DNA of 64,000 bases, taken from positions 682,001-746,000 of the forward strand of contig NZ_CP070969.1 of NCBI RefSeq assembly GCF_017086365.1, in the 5' to 3' direction. A model generated the notes under the pieces. It was not told where the DNA came from, ran no database searches, and worked only from the letters and a program-made list of their open reading frames with translations. The DNA is from Paenibacillus tianjinensis (GTDB taxonomy: Bacteria; Bacillota; Bacilli; Paenibacillales; Paenibacillaceae). Made by a program: the position numbers and the translations under genes. Position 1 is the stretch's first letter. Each line of letters begins with the position of its first letter. Positions 1-8,989 of this stretch are shown in pieces.

Positions 1-1617
1 GAAGGCGTTGAATCCGCGATGGACATGATTCCTAAGCTGACCCGCGATACATTCCCGTGGTGGATGAACGAGATGTTAAACAGTGACCTGGTAAATGTAA
101 TAGACGTGGAGATGCTGCCGCCAGAAGCCGAAGCGGAAATTGAAACGTTTAAGTCTCATCAGATGAAGTCGCTGATCTCCATTACGGTAAGAAATAAAGG
201 GAGAATTATGGGGATTCTGTTCTTCGCATCCGTCAAAGCGGTGAAATCCTTGGGGGAAAATCATCAGAAGCTGCTGAGAATCCTGGCCAACTTATTGACA
301 GATGCGCTTGTAAAAGTGGAGGCTGAGAAGGAAATCCGCTACATGGCGTATTATGACGCTTTGACAGGGTTTCCTAACCATGCCATGTTTAAAAATCAGC
401 TGGAACAGGCGATCCATTCAGCCAGAGGAACCGGCAATCTCATTGGTGTGCTTTTCATAGATTTGGATGCTTTCAAATCCGTTAATGACACCATAGGCCA
501 CCTGGGTGGAGACGAGATGCTGCAACAAGTGGCAGTCAGGTTATCTAGGTGTTTGCGGGAACATGATATGGTGTCACGTTTTGGCGGGGATGAATTTTTG
601 ATCAAGCTCACTGGAATAGACCGGGTGGAGGACATTAAGAGGATTGCCGGAACAATGATGAGGTCGATCACTCAGCCCGTGATGGTCAAAGACCAGGAAT
701 TTTTCATTACCGCCAGTGCAGGGATTGCAGTATATCCAACAGACGGCGAAACTACAGAGGAATTAATTAAAAATGCCGATCTGGCGATGTACGCTTCGAA
801 GGAAAAGGGAAAGAACCAGTACACCTTATGCTCACCAGCGATGAAAGAAGAGGTGCTCCAAAAAACGCAACTGACAAACAGTCTGTACAGGGCACTGGAA
901 AGAAATGAGTTCGTGCTGCACTACCAGCCGCAAGTGAGTGTTTCAACCCAAGAAATCGTGGGGCTTGAGGCCTTGATCCGTTGGAATAACCCGGAGTTAG
1001 GAATGATTTCACCGGCGACCTTCATCCCCCTGGCAGAGCAGACCGGGCTGATTATCCCGATTGGCCAGTGGGTTCTCGAGACCGCTTGCCGGCAGATTAA
1101 GGAGTGGCAGGTAATGGGGCTGCCGCCCATCCGCATGGCAGTGAACCTATCGCTTGTACAGTTCCAGGAGCGGAATCTGCTTAGCCTTGTTGGCGGCATC
1201 CTAAATGAAACGGGCCTCGAAGCGAAATATCTTGAACTAGAAATCACTGAAAGTGCTGCAGCTGACGGGGAAGACGATATTGTCCATGTGCTTCATGAGC
1301 TGAAGGAGCTGGGAGTATCCCTTTCAATTGATGATTTCGGGTCCGGATATTCTTCCTTAAGCCGGTTAAAGACATTGCCTGTAGACCGGATCAAAATTGA
1401 CATGCAGTTTGTACGCGGTATTTCCACAGGGAACAAGGATGAAGCCATAGCCAAGACGATCATTCAGCTGGCCAAAAACTTAGAGCTTCAGGTCATTGCC
1501 GAAGGGGTTGAAACCGCATCCCAGGTTGAGTTCTTTAACACCTATAAATGCGATGAGATCCAAGGGTACTACTTCTATAAACCAATGCCAGCGTCAGAGG
1601 TAGAAGGGATTTTTTAA
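1..1617 (+). CDS. GGDEF-EAL c-di-GMP signalling protein, 5' end outside window
   Basis: The reading frame is open from base 1, so the true start lies upstream; the first Met inside the window is at 19. Numbering from that Met, residues 1-100 look like the end of a GAF-type sensor domain. A GGDEF domain follows at about 105-270 with an intact GGDEF at 189-193 and an RxxD product-inhibition site at 180-183. An EAL domain follows at about 285-530 with EALIRW near 317 and a DDFGSGYSSL motif. Both catalytic signatures are intact, so it could make c-di-GMP, degrade it, or have one domain act as a regulator of the other; sequence alone cannot decide. It ends at TAA 1615-1617. Domain calls are firm; the sensory input is unknown because the N-terminus is missing. 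Confidence 0.93.
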   Translation, partial: EGVESAMDMIPKLTRDTFPWWMNEMLNSDLVNVIDVEMLPPEAEAEIETFKSHQMKSLISITVRNKGRIMGILFFASVKAVKSLGENHQKLLRILANLLTDALVKVEAEKEIRYMAYYDALTGFPNHAMFKNQLEQAIHSARGTGNLIGVLFIDLDAFKSVNDTIGHLGGDEMLQQVAVRLSRCLREHDMVSRFGGDEFLIKLTGIDRVEDIKRIAGTMMRSITQPVMVKDQEFFITASAGIAVYPTDGETTEELIKNADLAMYASKEKGKNQYTLCSPAMKEEVLQKTQLTNSLYRALERNEFVLHYQPQVSVSTQEIVGLEALIRWNNPELGMISPATFIPLAEQTGLIIPIGQWVLETACRQIKEWQVMGLPPIRMAVNLSLVQFQERNLLSLVGGILNETGLEAKYLELEITESAAADGEDDIVHVLHELKELGVSLSIDDFGSGYSSLSRLKTLPVDRIKIDMQFVRGISTGNKDEAIAKTIIQLAKNLELQVIAEGVETASQVEFFNTYKCDEIQGYYFYKPMPASEVEGIF

Positions 1618-1655
1618 AGTGAATATGGAAGTGTGGTTGCGGAGAATCAATGCAG

Positions 1656-2063
1656 CTATTGAAAAGGATTTTGTATTAAGTCCTGCTTAAACTCCTCCCA
1701 CCAAGCGGCATTGTTATCAACTTCTTCATAGATGTGCATGGCTGCCGGATTGAGGCACAATCCGTCAGTGCCTTGGTTCAGCCAATACATGCCGACGCTC
1801 ACCATCTCTTCCCGGACTTTGGGATTATCAAAGTTTAAGTCAGGCATAGAATCAATAAACAAGCTGTAGTAAAAGTCTCCGGAACCAGGATACGTTTCAT
1901 ACCATACCTGTTGTCCCCAGGGTCCTTTTTCATTCAGGTCGGTGTTCGAGTCAGCCCAGATATAATAATCCCGGTACGGGCTGTTTTTATCCTTAGATGC
2001 TTCCTGAAACCAAGCATGTTGGCTGCTGGTGTGGTTAAGAGCAAGATCAATAGTCACTTTCAT
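1656..2063 (-). pseudogene. GH13 alpha-amylase-family fragment (decayed)
   Basis: A 135-codon frame resembles only the middle of a GH13 (alpha-amylase/oligo-1,6-glucosidase) catalytic barrel. It starts at conserved region I (DLALNHTSSQHAWF) and ends just after region II. Functional GH13 enzymes have G-F-R-L-D-A-A at region II, where the Asp is the nucleophile. Here it reads G-L-C-L-N-P-A, so the Arg and the nucleophile Asp are both lost. The remaining barrel, including the acid/base Glu, is absent. A GGGGGAG sequence precedes the ATG, but a complete enzyme cannot be made. It lies downstream of and on the same strand as the GH31 gene, so it is probably a relic of an alpha-glucan gene once in that operon. 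Confidence 0.7.
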
Positions 2064-2096
2064 CTCTCCCCCTTTGGGATTTGTGGAATATACAGC

Positions 2097-2130
2097 AAAC
2101 GGGTTGAAGCCGAAACGCTCCAGCCCGTTT
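2097..2130 (-). terminator. hairpin after GH31 gene
   Basis: AAACGGG (2097-2103) pairs with CCCGTTT (2124-2130), 33 bases past the GH31 stop codon on the minus strand. The T-run is short, so it is a weak candidate for an intrinsic terminator. Confidence 0.45.
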
Positions 2131-2163
2131 ACTGTTCTTATCCGGCAATGACCGTAAATCTTA

Positions 2164-4713
2164 TTACTGAATTTTTACTTTGTGGTTTTCGTTTACAGGG
2201 ATTTTGACATACAGAACGTGCTCTCCCGAATCGAAGTAATAACCACGTTCCTGTTTGTTCAATTCTTCTGCATTGCCGGCTTTGGCATATTTGTTATCAG
2301 CCGCTTGCACTTTCTTCGGTTCCTCGGCGTTGTGCAGTTTAAGCGTGTAGGACTTAATATCGGATGTATAGTTTTGCGTCTTTTTGTCCTGCTCGAACTC
2401 GATGCGGTTATCTTTCTCCTCCACATGGAAATCTGTAACATTGTATTCGCCTTGTTTGTAATCCAACGTTTCAGCATCGTCCTCGTAGAAGCTGTAGCTG
2501 GCTTTATCGTTCAGGTAAACGTCAAGAATCAGGTTTTCCAGCTTCTTCTCATCCGTATACTGCTCTACTTCCTGACGAGGAATAATGGAGTTGTTTTTTA
2601 CAAAGATAGGCAGCATTCCAAGATCAGCTTTTACTGTAATGGCCTGGTTACCGTCATACTCTTTTCCTGTCCAGTAATCCACCCATGTCTCGCCTGCCGG
2701 CAGATACACTTCACGGCTCGTTTGACCTTCTTGTACGACAGGTGCAAGCATGAGCGAATCACCGAACATGTACTGATCTTCAATGTTATAGGTTTTCGCA
2801 TCGTCCTGGAACTGGTAAACAAGCGGTTGCTGAACCGGTTGGCCATTATCGGCCGATTTCTTGAATTGATTGTACAAGTACGGCATCAGCTCATAACGCA
2901 TCGAAATGTATTTCCGGCTGATATCCTCAACTTCTTTGCCGAATTCCCAAGGTTCCTGTCCGCTTCCGAGTCCTGATTTTGCGCTATTGTCATAGTGGTC
3001 GCGGGCAAACGGCAGGAAGGCACCGACCTCGATCCATCTCGCGAACAGCTCAGGCGTCGGAACATTGCCCGGCGATTTGGCAAAGCCGCCGATATCATTT
3101 CCGACAAACGGAACTCCGGACAATCCGACGTTTGCGTTCATCGGAATCGACATTTGCAAATGCTCCCAGTTACTTACATTGTCCCCTGTCCAAAGTGCAG
3201 CATAACGCTGTGTTCCTGCGTACATGTCGCGGGTTAATACGAACGGACGGGTATTCGGTTTATGCTGCAGAGCACCGTTATAAGTCGCTTCCGCCTCATC
3301 GTGTCCGTAAAGATTGTGGTATTCCGTGTGCAATACCTTTTTACCGTTGTCATCTTCAAATACAGTGTCAAGCGGCATGGTATGGAATGGCCCATCAAAA
3401 ACAGCAGGCTCGTTCATGTCATTCCAGATGCCGTCCACCCCTTGATTATAGAGAGTAGCCAGATTGTCAGACCACCAATCGCGGACATCCTTCTTCAGGA
3501 AATTCGGAAAAGCGGATTTTCCCGGCCACACTTCACCGATGAAAGTAGAACCGTCCGGATTTTTCGCCCAATAGTCATTTTTGGTTCCTTCTTGATACAC
3601 ACTATAGTTCTCGTCCTGCTTGACAGCCGGATCATTGATCGTAATCGCGTGAAACCCCTCACCCTTCAGTGTCTGAAGTGCTTGCTTGTACTGATCGTTC
3701 CAGGTGAACACGCGGTAGCCATCCATGTAGTCGATATCAAAATGCATCGTATCGAGCGGAATTTGCTTTTCACGGTATTTATTGGCCACACTCACCAGCT
3801 CTTCCGGTGTATAGCCCCATTTACTTTGATGGAATCCCAGCGACCACATTGGAGGCGTTTCTGATTTTCCCGTAAGCTCGGTATATGTATCGATGACATC
3901 ACCGATTTCCGGGCCATTGATGAAGTAATAGGTCAGCGTGCCGCCGTTGGCGTAGAAATAGTAGTAGTCGTCTTTTTCGCTGGCCATTTCGTAGTAAGAG
4001 CGATACGTATTATCGAAGAAAATACCGTATGCCTTTTTATCTTTCAGTCCTATGAAGAATGGAATAGAGGTATAAAGATATTTTGTATCCTTGTTATAGG
4101 AATAGGCGTCCGTATTCCACATGCCAAGACTTTTGCCTCGCTTGTTCAGCCCGCCGGATTGCTCACCGAATCCATAGAAGTTTTCAGTCGTATCCGTTTT
4201 CTTGAATACATAAGGCTTGCCGTTCTCATAGCCTACACCTTGTGCCGCATCTTCGTTAATGACATTACCCTGCTTGTCCAAAAACTTGACGCCGAACGGG
4301 CTTTTATTAATTTTCACTGTGATTTCATTAGTGGATAGAGTGTAATCCTTATCTGTTTCTGTTGTTTTAAACTCAGGTGTAGTCCAATTCTTCTTGGCAA
4401 TTCCATGGGACTCGTATTCCGCTTCACCGTTCTTCACTACCGAGATTTTCGCCATGTCCTCTGTGAAGAGTCTGATATAGCCCTGATAGTCTCCTAAGTT
4501 CAGTTTTACGCCGTTTTCCAATGCTTCTAACGATTGTACGGATAATGGCTTAAGATTCTGTTTGTCTAGCGGAGTATCCGCTTCAGGCTGCGTTTCCGCA
4601 AAAGCCACGTTGACCGGAAGCACTGCCGTGACTGTTCCTGTCAGCAGACCCAGGCATATAGCAGTTTGTCCCAGTTTTTTTGACATGCTCAAAGTCCTTA
4701 ACTTTTTACGCAT
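2164..4713 (-). CDS. secreted GH31 alpha-glucosidase
   Basis: An 849-residue glycoside hydrolase family 31 enzyme that would release glucose or other alpha-linked units from the non-reducing ends of alpha-glucans. An N-terminal signal peptide (basic start, hydrophobic core, AFA-E type cleavage near residue 40) indicates export. The GIWNDMNEP motif carries the nucleophile Asp at about residue 432, and WTGD carries the probable acid/base Asp near 511. N-terminal beta-sandwich and C-terminal beta domains flank the barrel, and the length is normal. An in-frame ATG lies at 4728, but the GGGAGAG ribosome site overlaps it and fits the ATG at 4713. The gene is divergent from the GH66 gene. A cre-like site at 4873-4888 suggests catabolite repression. 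Substrate (dextran, pullulan or starch oligosaccharide) is not determined by the sequence. Confidence 0.93.
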   Translation of the reverse strand: MRKKLRTLSMSKKLGQTAICLGLLTGTVTAVLPVNVAFAETQPEADTPLDKQNLKPLSVQSLEALENGVKLNLGDYQGYIRLFTEDMAKISVVKNGEAEYESHGIAKKNWTTPEFKTTETDKDYTLSTNEITVKINKSPFGVKFLDKQGNVINEDAAQGVGYENGKPYVFKKTDTTENFYGFGEQSGGLNKRGKSLGMWNTDAYSYNKDTKYLYTSIPFFIGLKDKKAYGIFFDNTYRSYYEMASEKDDYYYFYANGGTLTYYFINGPEIGDVIDTYTELTGKSETPPMWSLGFHQSKWGYTPEELVSVANKYREKQIPLDTMHFDIDYMDGYRVFTWNDQYKQALQTLKGEGFHAITINDPAVKQDENYSVYQEGTKNDYWAKNPDGSTFIGEVWPGKSAFPNFLKKDVRDWWSDNLATLYNQGVDGIWNDMNEPAVFDGPFHTMPLDTVFEDDNGKKVLHTEYHNLYGHDEAEATYNGALQHKPNTRPFVLTRDMYAGTQRYAALWTGDNVSNWEHLQMSIPMNANVGLSGVPFVGNDIGGFAKSPGNVPTPELFARWIEVGAFLPFARDHYDNSAKSGLGSGQEPWEFGKEVEDISRKYISMRYELMPYLYNQFKKSADNGQPVQQPLVYQFQDDAKTYNIEDQYMFGDSLMLAPVVQEGQTSREVYLPAGETWVDYWTGKEYDGNQAITVKADLGMLPIFVKNNSIIPRQEVEQYTDEKKLENLILDVYLNDKASYSFYEDDAETLDYKQGEYNVTDFHVEEKDNRIEFEQDKKTQNYTSDIKSYTLKLHNAEEPKKVQAADNKYAKAGNAEELNKQERGYYFDSGEHVLYVKIPVNENHKVKIQ

Positions 4714-4872
4714 AGATTTCTCTCCCATTCCGAATTAGTTTAGTAAGCAGACATCCTTTTCCTAAAGCGAAAACTCCGGATTCCGGTGCCCTCTACAAAG
4801 TTAGCAAGTAAAAACGGCATGAACAATGGGGATAACCTCCTACGGGATGAACGAACAAGTCAATATACTTAA

Positions 4873-4888
4873 TAGAAAGCGTTTCCTA
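4873..4888. promoter_or_regulatory. cre-like site upstream of GH31
   Basis: The sequence around AGAAAGCGTTTCCT matches the CcpA operator core AANCGNWNNC, with two mismatches to WTGNAANCGNWNNCAW on the reverse strand. It lies about 160 bases before the GH31 start. Confidence 0.5.
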
Positions 4889-5232
4889 AATAATGCTTCA
4901 ACCTAAGCTAAACCAGCGCCGGGCATAGATTTGCGCTTAAACAGGTTATTTTTTTGGCGACTTCGCCTGTTGTCAAATCATTACCAATAATATGGATATA
5001 TATGGTTAAGTATGGTTCTATGGGGCTATAGGATAGCTCTTTAACAAAGCTCAGCGCCAAGAAGTCAACCTTTTTTATTGTTGCATTTCGCAAAATAGCA
5101 CACTTCAGTTGGTGGTTTTTGGAGTATTTAATATTTTTTATAAAGTCGGATGTTGATTTTCCGGATTTTAGGTAAAAAACAGGAGGGTGCAATATTTTAT
5201 GCGATTATGAAAATATAGGACACCTCACGGTT

Positions 5233-5246
5233 TGGGAGCGATTACA
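5233..5246. promoter_or_regulatory. cre-like site upstream of GH66
   Basis: TGGGAGCGATTACA matches 13 of 14 positions of TGNAANCGNWNNCA. It lies 43 bases before the GH66 start, next to a possible -10 (GATAAT, 5252-5257), a position from which bound CcpA would block transcription. Confidence 0.6.
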
Positions 5247-5288
5247 TAGTGGATAATGTTAAAAATCTATAGATAGGAGTGAGAGTGA

Positions 5289-7094
5289 ATGAGAACTAGC
5301 AGGATGATACGAACGGCCGCGGCCCTTGTAATCTGTACAGCTATTTGGACAACATCGGCCTGTGAGAAGGTTTCTGACAAAGTCTCTGGCCCTCAAAAAG
5401 TGGATGTTCAAATGCACAGAGGCTCCCTGCTTGAGGAGCTGTCTACGGATAAAGCGGCTTATAAACCCGGAGAGAGCGTCCAGTTTCACTTAAAATTAAA
5501 GAAGCCCGTTTCCGGCGGAGTGTTCCATATTCGTTATCTGCATATGGAACGGATTGTGGAGGAAGCGAGGCTGAAAACGAAAGGAAATCAGCTGACTTGG
5601 AGCTGGAATCCCCCCGAGGATGAAGGAAGAGGGTATATGGCCGAAGTGTTCTATGAGCAAAACGGCAAGACAGCCGATCAAATGAATATTGCTGTTGACG
5701 TCTCCTCTGAATGGGGCAAGTTCCCCCGTTACGGATATTTAGCCGATTTCCCTGCCATAAATCAGGGCGAGATGTCCCGAGTAATCGAACGACTAAACCG
5801 GTTCCATATCAATGGTATCCAGTTCTATGATTGGCAATATAAGCATCAACAGCCTATCCCCTTCGAAGACGGCAAGCCTTTGGCGGAATGGAAAGACATT
5901 GCTAACCGTCCTGTGGCATTCGAAACGGTGAAAGGCTATATCGACTTGTCGCACAAACGTGGCATGAAAGCCATGAACTACAATTTGCTCTTTGGGGCCT
6001 ATGCGGATGGGGAAAAGGAAGGTCTGAAGAAGGAATGGGGCTTATACAAGGATCCAACGCACGCTGAGCAGGATAAACACCCTCTTCCGAAAGAATGGGC
6101 AAGCGATATTTATATGTATGATCCCTCTAATCCGGAATGGCAGAACTACCTGATCGACCAGGAACTCAAGACGTTCGAGGCTCTGCCTTTTGACGGTTGG
6201 CATGTGGACCAGTTGGGAGACCGGGGCGCGCTTTGGACCTATGATGGCAAAAGCATCAACCTGGCTGAGACTTATCCTGCTTTCCTGAACACAGCCAAAG
6301 CGAGGCTTAATGTGGATTATGTGATGAACGCAGTCGGACAATTTGGTCAGGAAATTATTGCGCGTGAAGCTCCCGTCAAGTTTCTCTACACCGAGGTATG
6401 GGGGAATCATCCGGGTTATCAGAATTTGAAAGAAGTGATTGAAGAAAATTCGAAATACAGCGGGAACCGGCTAAACACGGTATTAGCCGCTTATATGAAT
6501 TATCATTTATCCGACTCACCGGGAAAGTTCAACACGCCGGGGATTCTGCTGACGGATGCGGTGATTTTCGCCTCTGGAGGATCTCATCTGGAGCTTGGGG
6601 AGAACATGCTGGCCAAAGAATATTTTCCTCATAAGAATCTAAGTCTGTCTCCGGATTTGGAAAAACAGCTGATCCATTATTACGATTTTCTGGTAGCTTA
6701 TCAGAATCTGCTGCGGGATCACACGGAAGCTTCCATACTGAGAGCCGAAGGAATGGGAGAACTTGCCGTTTCGGATCAAGCTGAGCAAGGTAAAGTATGG
6801 TCCTTCACTAAAAGGAAGGATGGGAAAGACATATTTCATTTCATCAATTTCACAGATGCTTCTACTATGGAATGGAATGACAGCAACGGAAAGCAGACAG
6901 AGCCGGCAGAGAGGCGGAATGTTGCCGTTTCTGTGAAAATGGAGAAACCGGTTGCCAAAGTGTGGTTCGCTTCCCCTGATTATAACCAGGGCTCACCCCA
7001 ATCTCTAGCGTTCTCGCAGCGGGACGGTGTATTGACATGGGAGCTGCCCAAGCTGAAATATTGGGACATGGCGGTTGTCGAGTATAAGGAATAG
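5289..7094 (+). CDS. GH66 dextranase / cycloisomaltooligosaccharide glucanotransferase-like lipoprotein
   Basis: A 601-residue protein of glycoside hydrolase family 66, whose members cleave alpha-1,6-glucan (dextran) or cyclise it. The family barrel is clear: GYLADF near 150, IQFYDWQYKHQ near 178, FDGWHVDQLGDRG with the probable nucleophile Asp at about 307, and FLYTEVWGNHPGY with the probable acid/base Glu at about 369. It begins with a hydrophobic segment ending TTSAC, an acceptable though not ideal lipobox, so it is probably membrane-anchored at Cys25. There is no CBM35 insertion of the kind seen in many CITases, and the length is nearer plain dextranases; product type is inference. AGGAGTGAGAG precedes the ATG. 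The gene leads a run with the kinase, regulator and binding protein. Confidence 0.85.
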   Translation: MRTSRMIRTAAALVICTAIWTTSACEKVSDKVSGPQKVDVQMHRGSLLEELSTDKAAYKPGESVQFHLKLKKPVSGGVFHIRYLHMERIVEEARLKTKGNQLTWSWNPPEDEGRGYMAEVFYEQNGKTADQMNIAVDVSSEWGKFPRYGYLADFPAINQGEMSRVIERLNRFHINGIQFYDWQYKHQQPIPFEDGKPLAEWKDIANRPVAFETVKGYIDLSHKRGMKAMNYNLLFGAYADGEKEGLKKEWGLYKDPTHAEQDKHPLPKEWASDIYMYDPSNPEWQNYLIDQELKTFEALPFDGWHVDQLGDRGALWTYDGKSINLAETYPAFLNTAKARLNVDYVMNAVGQFGQEIIAREAPVKFLYTEVWGNHPGYQNLKEVIEENSKYSGNRLNTVLAAYMNYHLSDSPGKFNTPGILLTDAVIFASGGSHLELGENMLAKEYFPHKNLSLSPDLEKQLIHYYDFLVAYQNLLRDHTEASILRAEGMGELAVSDQAEQGKVWSFTKRKDGKDIFHFINFTDASTMEWNDSNGKQTEPAERRNVAVSVKMEKPVAKVWFASPDYNQGSPQSLAFSQRDGVLTWELPKLKYWDMAVVEYKE

Positions 7095-7176
7095 ACGGCT
7101 CTTTTTCCTGTAATTAACATTGGTAATGAGTCTTTCATCTTGTACACTCTTAGGAAGAAATGAAATAGGAGGCACT

Positions 7177-8973
7177 ATGTTTCACAAATACAGAATATCA
7201 AATCGCTTCACCACCAAAATTATTCTGGTCCTCCTGCTCGTGATTTTAATCCCGACCATATTTACCAGCGGGTCCTTCTACTGGGTGGCCGACTCCATCC
7301 TGAAGAAAAACGTACGGGAATCCACCCTTCAAATCGCCGAACAAACGGCAGAGTCGCTCTCTTTTATTCTAAACGTGGGAGTAGATGCCTCCGATTTTAT
7401 TTCCAGCGATCCAAACATTCAACGCGCTGCGATGCAAGTTAACAGCAGTCCGTCGTACGAAGAGAACTGGAACTTTCAATATATTAATACTTTGCTGAAT
7501 AACTATGTCTATTCTAATTCTTTCATCAAAATCGTTTATTTATTGAAGGAGGAGGGAAGAGGGTGGGGCAGCGGCACCTTTTCCGACTCCGGACTTAAGC
7601 AGTTGCGTCTGTCAGATCTGGAATGGGTGAAGGAAGCCAAAAGAAAAGACGGAGAGCTGGTTTGGCAGGGCCTTCAGTACGACCATTTCAGCGGAGGCGG
7701 CGTCAATACGGATCTGGTTTTGCCTGTTGGAAGAGTGCTGAAGGATTTTAATACCATGCGGAACATCGGGCTGGTGCAGGTTCATTTGGACGGGCAGTCG
7801 ATTCTGAATACGATCCGGCAGCCGGAGCTCGGAGTTACGGGAAAGTTTTTCGTTGTGGATTCCAGAGGGAGAGTCATGATCGATTCCAATCTCGAAATGA
7901 TCAACCAGAAGGTGAATAATCCCGACTTGTATCAAAGGATTGTGGGCGATGATGCAGTGGAATTTGAGTTTGTCATGAACGGCATACCTTATTACGGGGT
8001 TAAGCAGCTGCTGAGCAACGGTTGGATGATTGTAGGGACAGTACCGGTTGATGAAATCAGCGGACAGCTGGAACGCCTCCAGACCTGGATATTATTATCT
8101 TCTGCAGTTTTCTCCATGATTGCTATCGGTATCGGGCTGTTCATTGCCGGATGGGTGACCAAACCCGTAAAACAACTAACCCAAAGTATGCTGCACGTTC
8201 AACAAGGAGACCTAAACGTAAGGGCAGTCATTCGAACCTCTGATGAAATCGGCTTTTTGAGCAAGCAGTTTAACATCATGCTGCATGAAATCGGGAATTT
8301 AATGCAGCAGGTGGAGGATGAACAAAGCGAAAAGCATCATGCAGAGCTTCGGGCTGTCATGCACCGGGTACATCCCCATTTCCTTTATAATACGCTTAGC
8401 ACGCTGCGGTGGCTTATTGATTCCGGCCAGAACGGCCGTGCATCTCAAGTTTTGCTCGCTCTAAACCATCTGCTGGAGGCTAACATGGGCAAAAGCGGGA
8501 GTATGATCACGGTGGAAGAGGAACTGGATATTATCCGGAAGTACCTGATCATTTTGGAGCTTCGTTATGAAAAAACCTTTGGTCTGAACCTGGACGTTGA
8601 GCCGGGTACGGAGAAGTTTATGATCCCCCGCATGCTGCTGCAGCAATTGGTGGAAAATTCCATATTTCATGGGATCGTACCGAAAAATGCGGGCGGACGG
8701 ATCTCGATAAGAATTCGGATGTGTGGAGGAGACTTGGAATTTGTAGTGGAAGATGATGGTTTAGGCATTGGGGATGAAAAGCTGAAAGCATTGAACAACC
8801 CGGGGACTGCTATTGAAAATGGAGAAGTTGGTATCGGTCTGCGCCATATTTATGACACGTTGCGGCTTTATTACGCCCGAAATTGGGAATGGTCTATTGT
8901 AAGCGGATTTGACCAAGGAACCACTGTACGCATTTTGTTAAGAAAATTTGAAGAATCGGCATCTGAGAATTAG
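7177..8973 (+). CDS. YesM-type sensor histidine kinase
   Basis: A 598-residue membrane kinase. A TM segment near residues 15-40 and another near 305-330 enclose a Cache-like extracellular sensor region. A HAMP domain follows (WVTKPVKQLTQSM), then a His_kinase domain with HPHFLYNTL; the usual Asn before PHF is His here. Next come LLQQLVENSIFHGI and an HATPase_c domain with DDGLGIG and GIGLRHI. Such kinases pair with AraC-type response regulators, and that gene follows directly at 8990. An upstream in-frame TTG at 7120 exists, but ATAGGAGG sits 4 bases before the ATG at 7177. Given its neighbours it probably senses an alpha-gluco-oligosaccharide, perhaps through the binding protein at 10584; the ligand is inference. 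Confidence 0.93.
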   Translation: MFHKYRISNRFTTKIILVLLLVILIPTIFTSGSFYWVADSILKKNVRESTLQIAEQTAESLSFILNVGVDASDFISSDPNIQRAAMQVNSSPSYEENWNFQYINTLLNNYVYSNSFIKIVYLLKEEGRGWGSGTFSDSGLKQLRLSDLEWVKEAKRKDGELVWQGLQYDHFSGGGVNTDLVLPVGRVLKDFNTMRNIGLVQVHLDGQSILNTIRQPELGVTGKFFVVDSRGRVMIDSNLEMINQKVNNPDLYQRIVGDDAVEFEFVMNGIPYYGVKQLLSNGWMIVGTVPVDEISGQLERLQTWILLSSAVFSMIAIGIGLFIAGWVTKPVKQLTQSMLHVQQGDLNVRAVIRTSDEIGFLSKQFNIMLHEIGNLMQQVEDEQSEKHHAELRAVMHRVHPHFLYNTLSTLRWLIDSGQNGRASQVLLALNHLLEANMGKSGSMITVEEELDIIRKYLIILELRYEKTFGLNLDVEPGTEKFMIPRMLLQQLVENSIFHGIVPKNAGGRISIRIRMCGGDLEFVVEDDGLGIGDEKLKALNNPGTAIENGEVGIGLRHIYDTLRLYYARNWEWSIVSGFDQGTTVRILLRKFEESASEN

Positions 8974-8989
8974 CAGACAGGGGGAGACC

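Larger units (their letters stand above)
4714..5288. other. divergent regulatory region GH31 / GH66
   Basis: About 575 bases without a convincing gene. A 94-codon minus-strand frame at 4908-5192 has AT-rich, low-quality coding character and no ribosome site. The region holds promoters for both diverging genes and two cre-like sites, annotated separately. Confidence 0.6.

Noticed and set aside
2182-3864. Long open frames on the plus strand opposite the GH31 gene
   Set aside because: They are antisense shadows of a strongly supported coding sequence and lack ribosome sites or family motifs.
4908-5192. 94-codon minus-strand open frame between GH31 and GH66
   Set aside because: No ribosome site, unnatural composition, and it overlaps the promoter region of the divergent genes.
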